Source of the DNA: a bacterium DOLZORAL124_38_8
Lineage (GTDB): Bacteria; Patescibacteriota; Gracilibacteria; UBA4473
DNA: 43,770 nt
Direction of reading: 5' to 3'
NCBI GenBank assembly: GCA_002747745.1
Contig: PDQG01000009.1
Location: 1 to 43,770, forward strand
Part shown: piece by piece, positions 1 to 7,561 of the stretch
Numbering within the stretch: the first letter of the stretch is position 1
How the letters are laid out: the number at the start of each line of letters is the position of its first letter
Notes under the pieces: model-generated
What the model saw: the letters and a program-made list of their open reading frames with translations, nothing else
The model's database searches: none
Told to the model about the DNA's origin: nothing
Program-made: the position numbers and the translations under genes

Positions 1-251
1 ATACTTTTTTCGTCAATTTGTCAAGAAATGTTGAAAAATAATAAAAAACCTCTTCCATGCCCAATTATTGTGTCTAAAAAATGACGGAGTCTCCTTACAA
101 GTCCACAAGAACCTCATTCCCGCGTAGGCGGGAATCTCTTAAAACCGTCTTTGGATTCTGGACACACCAGAATGACAAAGTATCTTTAAAACATTCCACA
201 AAATACATTAAATTTGGCACATATAAAAATATTTTTACAATTTAGAACGAT
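1..251. repeat. Upstream region with REP-like palindromes
   Basis: No gene is seen here. The stretch holds two perfect small inverted repeats: 116-135 (ATTCCCGC, 4-nt loop, GCGGGAAT) and 155-173 (ATTCTGG, 5-nt loop, CCAGAAT), the second followed by AATGACA. A further segment at 71-110 resembles 41661-41698, sharing AAAAAATGACGG(A/G)GTCTC. This has the look of decayed dispersed palindromic repeats. They could also act as weak terminators or RNA stabilisers; there is no upstream gene in the window to judge by. Confidence 0.5.
214..241 (+). promoter_or_regulatory. purD promoter, near-leaderless
   Basis: TTGGCA (214-219), a 16-nt spacer and TACAAT (236-241) form a good sigma70-type promoter. The -10 ends only 10 nt before the purD ATG at 252, so the mRNA would begin within a few bases of the start codon. 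No Shine-Dalgarno sequence is present. Confidence 0.6.
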
Positions 252-1583
252 ATGAAAAAAATTTTAGTTATTGGAAACGGAGGGCGAGAAAATGCCATTA
301 TTCGGGCTTTGAAACAATCAAAACACGAAACAGAAATTTATAATATCGGAACGGCCATTAACCCCGATATCGAAAACCATTGCCAACAAGTAATTGTTGG
401 AGACATTATGGATAATGACTTTTTGGCTGACACCGCCCAAAAACTGGCCGTAGACTTTGCCGTGGTAGGACCCGACGACCCGATTGGAAACGGAGCCGTT
501 GATGCACTCCTATCCGTAGGAGTAAAATCGTTTGCGCCAACCAAAAAATGCGCTCAACTAGAAAGTTCTAAGAGTTTTACTCGAAACTTATTGGAAAAAT
601 ACAACATCGAAGGCTCACCAGAGTTTTATGTTTCAACCCAAGCCGAAGATAAACAGCGAGCCGATTTTTTTGCCCGACACAATGGACAAATCGTCGTAAA
701 AGCCGATGGATTGCTCGGTGGAAAAGGGGTTTTGGTTGCGGGAGACCATTTTACGACCCTAGCCGAAGCCGAAGAATTTGCTCAAAAATCAATCGAAAAA
801 TTTGGCAAAGTCGTACTCGAAGAAAAAATGATTGGACCAGAGTTTTCTATTATTTTTATGGTTGATGGAAAAACGGTAATTCCAACACCCGCCATTCAAG
901 ACCACAAACGGGCCTTTAATAATGACGAAGGACCAAATACTGGTGGTATGGGAACCGTCAGCGACGAAAACAATTCGTTACCATTTTTGGAAGATTCAGA
1001 TTTAGCAACGGCGAAAAAAATTACCGAACAAACGATGCATGCCTTAGAAAAAGAAACGGGCGAAAAGTTTGTGGGATTGATGTACGGTGGATTTATGAAA
1101 ACCAAAAACGGTACTAAATTGGTCGAGTACAACGCCCGCTTTGGAGACCCAGAGGTATATAATATCCTTGGAAACCTTGAAACGGATTTTGTTGAAGTTT
1201 GCCAAGCGGCTATCAATAAAGAACTATCAAAACTTGATATCACCTTTAAAAAACAAGCCACCGTTTTAAAATATCTTTGCCCAGAAGGATACCCAACATC
1301 TTCGGTTAAAAATGTGCCCGTAAAAGTTTTACCCGCAGCCTACGAAATGGATCCAAACCAAGCCGAATTCTTTTTCGCCAGTATCGGAAAAGAAAATAAT
1401 AAATACTTATTAAAAGGATCACGAGCCATTGCCGTACTTGGAAAAGGAAAAAATTGGGTTGAGGCCAATGCCAACGCCGATGCAATGATTAAAAATTTCG
1501 AAGGACCAATGTTTTACCGTACTGATATTGGAACCACTGAATATTGGGAAAACAAAATGAAACGATTTCCGTTTCTTCCGTAA
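252..1583 (+). CDS. purD: Phosphoribosylamine-glycine ligase (GARS)
   Basis: GARS joins glycine to phosphoribosylamine using ATP, the second step of de novo purine synthesis, in the cytoplasm. The 443-aa product has the family length (about 420-430). Visible signatures are the N-terminal VIGNGGREN loop (residues 6-14), the ATP-grasp VVKADGL (148-154), QDHKRAF (216-222), GPNTGGMG (227-234) and the metal-binding YNARFGDPE (293-301). The ATG at 252 gives the normal N-terminus and directly follows a promoter. It is monocistronic: the next gene is convergent pyk. No other purine gene is nearby, so the rest of the pathway must lie elsewhere if it exists. Stop codon is TAA. Confidence 0.96.
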   Translation: MKKILVIGNGGRENAIIRALKQSKHETEIYNIGTAINPDIENHCQQVIVGDIMDNDFLADTAQKLAVDFAVVGPDDPIGNGAVDALLSVGVKSFAPTKKCAQLESSKSFTRNLLEKYNIEGSPEFYVSTQAEDKQRADFFARHNGQIVVKADGLLGGKGVLVAGDHFTTLAEAEEFAQKSIEKFGKVVLEEKMIGPEFSIIFMVDGKTVIPTPAIQDHKRAFNNDEGPNTGGMGTVSDENNSLPFLEDSDLATAKKITEQTMHALEKETGEKFVGLMYGGFMKTKNGTKLVEYNARFGDPEVYNILGNLETDFVEVCQAAINKELSKLDITFKKQATVLKYLCPEGYPTSSVKNVPVKVLPAAYEMDPNQAEFFFASIGKENNKYLLKGSRAIAVLGKGKNWVEANANADAMIKNFEGPMFYRTDIGTTEYWENKMKRFPFLP

Positions 1584-1603
1584 AAAAACGTACTAATAAA
1601 AAA

Positions 1604-1633
1604 ATTCAACACTTCATTTCTGAAGTGTTGAAT
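1604..1633 (-). terminator. Intrinsic terminator, pyk (bidirectional)
   Basis: A perfect 13-bp stem (ATTCAACACTTCA, TTTC loop) lies between convergent purD and pyk. On the minus strand it is followed by TTTTTT, so it mainly ends pyk; it can also stop purD transcripts. Confidence 0.85.
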
Positions 1634-1654
1634 AAATGTACCTAATTCTAAATT

Positions 1655-3052
1655 CTATAAATCTCGCACTTGAACTGAGCGTACAAATTCGCCATTGACT
1701 AAACTTCCAGAAAGAAGAATAAATTGTTTTCCTTTTTTCTCTGGGAATTTTTTAAGGAATAATTCTCGAGCCGTTTGAACAGTATTTTCTGGATTTTGAC
1801 CGTCAAAATCAATTACATTAGCGGTCGTTCCCCACAACACCCCTAATTGCCGAGCCGTTATTTCTGAATCGGTAAAGGCAAAAATATCGGCTTTTGGTCG
1901 GAAACTTGCAATGTCTCGAGCCGTTTCTCCAGTATGAGTCAAAACAAAAATAACATCAATGTCTTCTAAGGTTTGTGACAACGTTGCCACCGACTTAGCC
2001 AACCCGTTTGGCACAGCATTAGTAGGAATATTCCGCAAATCAGAACTTTCTACAAAACTTGATTCACTTTCTAATAATATTTCTGACATGGTTTCTACCA
2101 CTTTAATTGGATACTTCCCTGCCGCGGTTTCTCCTGATAACATCGTGGCATCCGCTCGCTGGAATACCGCTAACGATACATCCGTTACTTCCGCTCGCGT
2201 AGGAATTGGATTTTCCATCATAGTTTCCAACATTTGTGTCGCTACAATCACTGGTTTTTGCGCTTTTTCTGCGGCTTCAATTAATTCTTGTTGCACCCGT
2301 GGCACTTGTGTAAACGGTAATTCTGCTCCCAAGTCCCCTCGAGCCACCATAATTCCATCGGCAACCGTCAAAATTTCTTCAATATTTTGAGCCGCTTCAC
2401 AAGTTTCAATTTTGGCAATTACTTGTATATCTCCCGCATTATTTTCCGCCAAGAAATCTTTTATGAGTTTAACATCACTCGCAGAACGAACAAACGATTG
2501 AGCAATCATATCCACTCCATGTTGAATCCCAAACTTCAAATCTTCCCAATCTTTTTCTGTAACAGGATCAAGCGAAGCCGTTCTCCCTCGCACGTTTAAA
2601 TGTCGTCGAGAAGACATCGTTCCCCCATCAACAATTTCACAAATAATATCTTCCCCTTTCTTTTCCAAAATTCTCATACTCATCACTCCTCCGTCAACCA
2701 AAATCAAATCATCAACTTCTACATCAGTAATAAACTTCTTGTAACTTACGGAGATTTTTTCATCTGACTTTGTAATACCGTCCGCTACTGACAATACGAG
2801 TGAATCACCTGGTTCAAACGTCCGTGGAGATTCCAATTCTCCAGACCGTATTTCTGGACCTTTCGTATCTAAGATAATTGGATTCCCGTTTTTCAAAGAT
2901 CGAATGTCTTTAATAAGTCCTTCATACCAATCGTATGATCCATGGCTAAAATTTAGCCGATACATTCCAACTCCCGCTTTCGCTAAGGCATCTAATTGCT
3001 CTAAAGAATGCGTAGCTGGACCAATTGTTGCGACAATTTTTGTCTTTCTCAT
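1655..3052 (-). CDS. pyk: Pyruvate kinase
   Basis: Converts phosphoenolpyruvate and ADP to pyruvate and ATP, the last step of glycolysis. The 465-aa protein is full length (usual 465-480). Family motifs are present: TKIVATIGPA (4-13), LNFSHG (33-38), LDTKGPEIR (61-69), the catalytic-lysine segment IAKIE (212-216), MVARGDLG (235-242) and the pyruvate kinase signature around VIVATQMLETM (268-278), followed by PTRAEVTDV and SGETAAGKYP. The C-terminal effector domain is short but complete. It is transcribed away from the 124-aa membrane gene that starts upstream on the same strand. The ATG follows TATACT directly, so the real start site of transcription is unclear. Stop codon is TAG. Confidence 0.97.
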   Translation of the reverse strand: MRKTKIVATIGPATHSLEQLDALAKAGVGMYRLNFSHGSYDWYEGLIKDIRSLKNGNPIILDTKGPEIRSGELESPRTFEPGDSLVLSVADGITKSDEKISVSYKKFITDVEVDDLILVDGGVMSMRILEKKGEDIICEIVDGGTMSSRRHLNVRGRTASLDPVTEKDWEDLKFGIQHGVDMIAQSFVRSASDVKLIKDFLAENNAGDIQVIAKIETCEAAQNIEEILTVADGIMVARGDLGAELPFTQVPRVQQELIEAAEKAQKPVIVATQMLETMMENPIPTRAEVTDVSLAVFQRADATMLSGETAAGKYPIKVVETMSEILLESESSFVESSDLRNIPTNAVPNGLAKSVATLSQTLEDIDVIFVLTHTGETARDIASFRPKADIFAFTDSEITARQLGVLWGTTANVIDFDGQNPENTVQTARELFLKKFPEKKGKQFILLSGSLVNGEFVRSVQVRDL

Positions 3053-3073
3053 AGTATAGTTTAAATTAAATAA

Positions 3074-3448
3074 TTATTTTTTTACGAGCATAGAATAATA
3101 AATTTCCAAAAAAAGGAAAAACAAAAAAATAGCGGACACAATTTCTATTTCCGACACACCAAAAATATGGACCACACAATACAATATTCCGAATAAAGCC
3201 ACAAATCCAGCCCGCCGCATACTTCGTTTTAAAATAACAATGGAAGCCGTTTTCTTTTGACGGAGTTCCGCAAGAAAGAACAAAAACAAAGAAAAAAATG
3301 AAAACAGACATCCACCCAAAAGACTTACCAGTCCAACAATCATCCAAGGAAAAGAATCCTGTGGACTTACATACATAACTAGGTACAAAGCCCCTCCAAA
3401 AGTAAGCAAAAAAGAAGTTAACAATCCCCACAAATATCTATTTATCAT
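3074..3448 (-). CDS. Small membrane protein, unknown function
   Basis: I do not recognise this 124-aa protein. It contains about four hydrophobic segments (roughly residues 6-25, 33-60, 78-97 and 100-118) separated by short basic loops such as RQKK and KRSMRR, typical of an integral inner-membrane protein. An upstream in-frame GTG at 3457 would add three residues; I prefer the ATG at 3448. It lies between rplS and pyk on the same strand, but an intrinsic terminator after rplS separates it from that gene, and 21 nt separate it from the pyk start, so it may share a transcript with pyk. No catalytic motif is visible. Confidence 0.75.
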   Translation of the reverse strand: MINRYLWGLLTSFLLTFGGALYLVMYVSPQDSFPWMIVGLVSLLGGCLFSFFSLFLFFLAELRQKKTASIVILKRSMRRAGFVALFGILYCVVHIFGVSEIEIVSAIFLFFLFLEIYYSMLVKK

Positions 3449-3481
3449 ACTTCTCACAGCATACTTAGATAATTATTTTTA

Positions 3482-3516
3482 TCAAAAAAAAGCCCTTCTA
3501 TAATTTCTTTTGAAGG
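3482..3516 (-). terminator. Intrinsic terminator after rplS
   Basis: On the minus strand CCTTC, a 13-nt loop, GAAGG, then GCTTTTTTT. The stem is short (5 bp, extendable by weak pairs), but the T-tract and the position just after rplS support it. Confidence 0.6.
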
Positions 3517-3546
3517 ACTCCATTGTGTTCTGATAATAAATATTTA

Positions 3547-3960
3547 TTATTTTTCTTCGTCTGCAGATTTTTCTGTTGAAACTGGTTTTGCAAATTCTTT
3601 ACTGGCCAATTTCAATGGAATTTCTTTCAATCGAAGTGCTTTTCCTGATCGATCTCGCAAGAAGTTCAATTTTGAACGTCGTACTTTTTGTGCTCGCAAT
3701 ACTTCAATTTTTACTACATTTGGAGAATGGAATGGAAAACATTTTTCAACTCCAATTTTTTCTGAGATTTTTCGAACGGTAAACATAGCGTCTACTCCAT
3801 ACCCAGCACCAACTTTAATAACGGTTCCTTGGAAAACTTGAATTCGTTCTTTGGCTCCTTCTTTAATTCGTTGATGAACTCGTACAACCATCCCAACTTT
3901 TAAGTCTGGCACTGAAGCTTTACAAGATTTTTCTCCAAACTGTCTTACTAATTCTGACAT
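3547..3960 (-). CDS. rplS: 50S ribosomal protein L19
   Basis: L19 sits at the 30S-50S interface of the ribosome. The 137-aa product carries the family core: VHQRIKEGAKERIQVFQGTV, GYGVDAMFTVRKIS and the highly conserved EKCFPFHSP followed by VRRSKLNFLRDRSGKALR. The last 20 residues form a charged tail (KSADEEK) slightly longer than in the usual 115-130-aa protein. Arg codons are almost all CGA, which is unusual for a highly expressed gene. The start ATG has no Shine-Dalgarno sequence upstream. The usual partners trmD and rimM are absent. Stop is TAA. Confidence 0.97.
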   Translation of the reverse strand: MSELVRQFGEKSCKASVPDLKVGMVVRVHQRIKEGAKERIQVFQGTVIKVGAGYGVDAMFTVRKISEKIGVEKCFPFHSPNVVKIEVLRAQKVRRSKLNFLRDRSGKALRLKEIPLKLASKEFAKPVSTEKSADEEK

Positions 3961-4039
3961 AATTAATAGTGTTTAATACTTTTTTAATCGAACGCATTTT
4001 AGAACCAAAAAAAAAGAAAGCAAATTTTTTTTACGCCTT

Positions 4040-4621
4040 TTACAAAGCAACTAAGGCCTCGGTATCTTTTTTCAGTTTATTTTTCAAAATAATGTTTTGT
4101 TTTTGTGCAAAAACATTTCGAATAAATTTGTCATTTAATGCTAATCGGTACAAGAAATCTTGTTTGGTAAAGACGGTATATTTCAATGAAACATCCGGGA
4201 ATTTTTCGGCTAGCAATTCCCCTACCGCGGCTTTATCCACATCTTCTCCAACCAACAACACATCTGTTTCTAATTGTGAATCCTGAATAAATATTCCTGA
4301 CAAAACTACTAAATAAACATTTCCTAACGTATTGAAGTCCTTCAACAAAGCTTTATTCGAATCATCTTCTTTTCTAAAAATAGAAGTTAATTCTGGCAAC
4401 AAAGAAAAATGTTTGTTAATACGGTAATATTTTTTTCGATTCCGTTCAACTGACTTTAATAATCCAATTTTTTCTAAATTTTCTAATTCTCTTCGCAAAG
4501 AATTAATTTGCTCGTCCAAAATCCGGGTCAATTCTCGAATGTAAAATTCATCTTCTCCATTTAACAAAAATTGTTTCAATAGCTTCACTCGAGCTCCTGA
4601 TCCAAATATTTTCTTGAGCAT
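4040..4621 (-). CDS. Winged-helix regulator with nucleotidyltransferase-like domain
   Basis: The N-terminal 65 residues form an ArsR/MarR-like winged helix: FYIRELTRILDEQINSLRREL is the recognition region and ENLEKIGLLKSVERNRKKYYRI looks like the wing. Residues about 100-190 resemble a minimal nucleotidyltransferase fold, with LSGIF and LETDVLLVGE in the place of the usual GS...SDIDLLVVGE, so the metal-binding pair would be E-x-D rather than D-x-D. Such HTH-NTase fusions are known in archaea and CPR bacteria; their targets are mostly unknown. It lies alone between rplS and a small membrane gene. I infer a DNA-binding regulator; enzymatic activity is uncertain. Confidence 0.65.
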   Translation of the reverse strand: MLKKIFGSGARVKLLKQFLLNGEDEFYIRELTRILDEQINSLRRELENLEKIGLLKSVERNRKKYYRINKHFSLLPELTSIFRKEDDSNKALLKDFNTLGNVYLVVLSGIFIQDSQLETDVLLVGEDVDKAAVGELLAEKFPDVSLKYTVFTKQDFLYRLALNDKFIRNVFAQKQNIILKNKLKKDTEALVAL

Positions 4622-4810
4622 GTTTTTTATTCAAAAGGAATATGCACAAAAAACTTATTCGTTTTTATATATTTTGTCAATACTTTTATTTAGAAAAACT
4701 CATATAACAAGAAATAGAAACAAAAAAATGAAACAAAAATATACACAAGAGTTATTATATTACCCAGTTAAGAACAATTTTTGTGAACAAAAAAAATAAA
4801 AAAATTAATT

Positions 4811-4838
4811 CAAAAAAAACTGGCGGATAGCCAGTTTT
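4811..4838 (-). terminator. Intrinsic terminator after small membrane gene
   Basis: AAAACTGGC, a 5-nt loop and GCCAGTTTT, followed on the minus strand by a run of T. It ends the tig / 74-aa gene transcript. The remaining bases 4622-4810 are AT-rich; a possible 61-codon ORF there has no family resemblance and I do not call it. Confidence 0.75.
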
Positions 4839-4865
4839 CATATTCGCAAGCCACTTCAAAACAAT

Positions 4866-5090
4866 TTAGAAGCCAGAAGTATCTGAAACTTCTTTATTTG
4901 ATTTAAATCCTAAGACAAAGAATATCCCTGATACAAACCCAAGAACAAACAAAGACATAAAAGCCGTCGAAGGCGACCCATTATTCTCTTCAAAAAACCA
5001 GAATAAAGAAATATAAGAATAATTTACTGCTGAAATGATTAAAGCCAACAGAAAGGTTAAACCGGAAATTACATAAAATATTTTCTTCAT
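4866..5090 (-). CDS. Small two-helix membrane protein
   Basis: A 74-aa protein with two hydrophobic stretches (about residues 5-30 and 43-63), a short polar loop containing EENNGSPS between them, and a C-terminal polar tail. The N-terminus MKKIFYVISGLTFLLALIISA could also act as a signal anchor. It starts 26 nt after tig on the same strand and is followed by a terminator, so it is probably the last gene of the tig transcript. I do not recognise the family; the two-helix arrangement is seen in LapA-like proteins, but no specific motif supports that. Confidence 0.7.
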   Translation of the reverse strand: MKKIFYVISGLTFLLALIISAVNYSYISLFWFFEENNGSPSTAFMSLFVLGFVSGIFFVLGFKSNKEVSDTSGF

Positions 5091-5116
5091 GTGGTTTTAT
5101 TATGAAGTACTACGGA

Positions 5117-6382
5117 TTACAAATCAAATATTTGTGAAAAGAACTTATCAATTTTCGCATTCATAACTTCTTGTGCCATCAGTTGAGCGTGTTCTGGTGA
5201 GTCATGCCCTGCAGTTTTCAAACGCTGATGAACTTTCATATGAGCGCCTTCATATTCAGCGTCAGTTAACTCGATTTTTTCCGCTTTTACAATTTCTGAC
5301 AGAGCCAAATACGCTTTCAAGGAAACATCAGCTTCTTTTTGAAATTCTTTTACTAATTCTTCTTCGGTTTTTCCTAATTGTTCCCAGAACTTATCCGCAT
5401 TCGCTACAAACTCTGGCGAACGTTTCACATACGCCAACCGAGATTCCACTTCTTTATTGATCCAAGATTGAGGCAATTCAATTTTTACTTTTTTTCCTAA
5501 TTCAGCTTTGTATTCTTCTTTTTTCGTTCCCAAAGCAGAACGTTTCTTATTTGCTTCGATTAATTCTGACATTTGTTTTTTCAAGTCCTCTACTGATTGT
5601 TTTTTCCCCGTAATCTTTTCTACTAAATCTTCGTTTAGATTTTTTACCGATACTTCTTTTACTGAAACAAGTTTAATATCAAAATGAACGGTTTTCCCCG
5701 CCATATCTTTCGCATGATAATTTTTAGGGAATTTTACAGGTACCGCTGTTTTTTCTTCTCCAGCTTTCATACCAACAAAGGCTTTTTCTAAATCAGACAA
5801 AAAGTGTCCAAATCCAATTCTAAATGGCACGTCTTTTCCTTCCGTTTTTGGCAACACATTTCCTTTTTCATCCTTTCCAGCAAAGTTTACCACGACTTGA
5901 TCTTGATCTTTAGCCGCTCGTTTTACTTCGGTTCCCAAAGACATATCCGCCATAACCGTTGCCAAGGCATCTTCAACTTCTTTATCCGTTACTTCTACTT
6001 TCAAAGGAGCAACTTTTATTTTCTTATATTCGCCTAAATCAATTTCAGGAAAGACTTCTACTGTCACAGTCACTGTTACGGGCAATTCTTTCATATCTCC
6101 AAAATCAACATTTGGAGCCGCCACTGGAGACAATGATTCAGCTTTTACAAATTTTCGATATTCCCGTTCAATTACATCATTAAACCCTTGGTTTAACAAG
6201 TTATCCACTCCAAAATGAGCGATTACCATATCATTCGGAGCGTGTCCTTTTCGGAATCCCTTGATAGATAAATTTTTCTTGTATTCCTTAATGATATTTG
6301 TTTGTGCCTTTGCTAATTCAGGCTCTGTCACGGTCAAGGTAAATTCTACAACAGAATTTGGTTTTTTGGTATAATTTGCCAT
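5117..6382 (-). CDS. tig: Trigger factor
   Basis: Ribosome-associated chaperone with peptidyl-prolyl isomerase activity. The 421-aa protein shows the ribosome-binding signature GFRKGHAP (residues 42-49), an FKBP-like domain at about 150-235 (DQVVVNFAGK ... IGFGHFLSDLEKAFVGMKAGEE) and a helical C-terminal chaperone domain to the end. I place the start at the ATG at 6382 (MANYTKKP) because it gives the standard N-terminus; an in-frame codon 42 nt upstream would add an unrelated sequence. There is no Shine-Dalgarno. The C-terminal region is shorter than in E. coli (432 aa in total). It heads a transcript that also includes the 74-aa membrane gene. Confidence 0.95.
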   Translation of the reverse strand: MANYTKKPNSVVEFTLTVTEPELAKAQTNIIKEYKKNLSIKGFRKGHAPNDMVIAHFGVDNLLNQGFNDVIEREYRKFVKAESLSPVAAPNVDFGDMKELPVTVTVTVEVFPEIDLGEYKKIKVAPLKVEVTDKEVEDALATVMADMSLGTEVKRAAKDQDQVVVNFAGKDEKGNVLPKTEGKDVPFRIGFGHFLSDLEKAFVGMKAGEEKTAVPVKFPKNYHAKDMAGKTVHFDIKLVSVKEVSVKNLNEDLVEKITGKKQSVEDLKKQMSELIEANKKRSALGTKKEEYKAELGKKVKIELPQSWINKEVESRLAYVKRSPEFVANADKFWEQLGKTEEELVKEFQKEADVSLKAYLALSEIVKAEKIELTDAEYEGAHMKVHQRLKTAGHDSPEHAQLMAQEVMNAKIDKFFSQIFDL

Positions 6383-6401
6383 AATTTTTTGTCTAAATAA
6401 A

Positions 6402-6440
6402 TATAACGACCACAGCATACCCACGTTTTTTTTTTTGACA
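6402..6440 (-). promoter_or_regulatory. Divergent promoter region tig / SNase-like gene
   Basis: On the minus strand TTGTCA (6440-6435), a 16-nt spacer that includes a run of A, and TATGCT form a probable tig promoter about 25 nt before its ATG. The same six bases read TTGACA on the plus strand, and TATACA at 6461-6466 lies 6 nt before the SNase-like ATG, but the 20-nt spacer is too long, so that second promoter is uncertain. Confidence 0.4.
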
Positions 6441-6472
6441 ATTTTTTTTAGAACCTCAAATATACAAATGAT

Positions 6473-7558
6473 ATGAAAAAGAAATGCTGGTTGGTAGTAC
6501 TTATTTTTATTTTCGGAACGCTTTCAAATATAACCCTCGCCAAAACCCCAAATTTAGTACAAAAAGTGTTAGAAAATACTTATTTTTTTGATTCCCATCA
6601 AACAGCATTACCCATTCATGGCATTACCATTCCTACTCGGAATAATAAGCTTTGGTGTCATCATTTAGCGACGCACAAATTCTTACAAACAAAAATAAAA
6701 GGCAGTACCATCACCAAAATCACCCCAGAAACATTCTTTTTAGATTCGGTAGATGTTCGAACCATTTTGCTCGCCAATGGCGTCGCCACCGTAGACGAAA
6801 AAAATTTAGATGAGCCAATGATGAAAAAATTATTCCCCTTTCAAAAAAAGGCCTATAAAGAAAAACTAAATATATGGAAACGCAATTGTAATGACAAAAG
6901 AGAAAACCTTATTATCCCTGCCAAAGACCGCTTTTCTGCCACCGTCGGAGTCGTTACAAAAGTATTTGATGGACATTCTTTTAAATTTAAAAAAGGCCCC
7001 ATTATTCAAATTCTTAATACCAGCATTCCCAAATTTACCAACCACTCACCAGCAGCACAATGTTTCCGGGCAGAAAGCAAAAAATTTCTCGAGCACCAAA
7101 TACTTGGTAAAGTGGTTCAGTTAGAAAAAAAGGATATTCAAGGAACCAACCCCGCTGTCCGCATTTTCAGAAACGTAAGAATTTTAGAACCGAAACCATT
7201 TGAAAGCGATAATTTAGCCGAAATACTCATAAAAAACGGGTATGCACAATATATCCCTCGTAAATTTCTCGAACACAAAGCGTGGGGAAAACTCCAAAAA
7301 CATGTATACCAAAACCCCACCGGGGCTTGGTCTACGTGCTCTCCGTACGTATTTGGAGAAACAAATCCCCCATTACCAAAAGAGACCCCCACGATTCCAA
7401 AAACTTGCCCAATTAAAGGGAATATTTCTGGGAGCAAAAAACATCCTATTAAAACGTATCACACCATAAAAAGTGGCTGGTATAAAAGAATAAAAGCCGA
7501 ACGATGTTTTTCCAGTGAGGCTGAAGCACAAGAAGCCGGATTTAGGAAAGTAAAATAG
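6473..7558 (+). CDS. Secreted tandem SNase-like protein, probably inactive
   Basis: The 361-aa product starts with a signal peptide (residues 1-23, basic MKKK then hydrophobic core, cleavage near TLA-KT). Two staphylococcal-nuclease-like units follow: a degraded one at about 47-140 and a better one at about 153-290 (ATVGVVTKVFDGHSFKFK ... FRAESKKFLEHQILGKVVQLE ... LAEILIKNGYAQYI ... GAWSTC). The segment equivalent to RLxGIDTPE reads IQILNTSIPKF, so the catalytic Arg and Glu of SNase are replaced. The C-terminus (about 311-361; CPIKGNIS ... YHTIKSGWYKRIKAERCFSSEAEAQEAG) matches the short Cys-containing 'sunset'-type domain often attached to SNases. I infer an extracytoplasmic binding protein rather than an active nuclease. 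Stop is TAG. Confidence 0.75.
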   Translation: MKKKCWLVVLIFIFGTLSNITLAKTPNLVQKVLENTYFFDSHQTALPIHGITIPTRNNKLWCHHLATHKFLQTKIKGSTITKITPETFFLDSVDVRTILLANGVATVDEKNLDEPMMKKLFPFQKKAYKEKLNIWKRNCNDKRENLIIPAKDRFSATVGVVTKVFDGHSFKFKKGPIIQILNTSIPKFTNHSPAAQCFRAESKKFLEHQILGKVVQLEKKDIQGTNPAVRIFRNVRILEPKPFESDNLAEILIKNGYAQYIPRKFLEHKAWGKLQKHVYQNPTGAWSTCSPYVFGETNPPLPKETPTIPKTCPIKGNISGSKKHPIKTYHTIKSGWYKRIKAERCFSSEAEAQEAGFRKVK

Positions 7559-7561
7559 GAA

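Noticed and set aside
4614..4799. 61-codon plus-strand ORF in the AT-rich gap after 4621
   Set aside because: Low-complexity translation, overlaps the start of the HTH-NTase gene, no promoter or family match.
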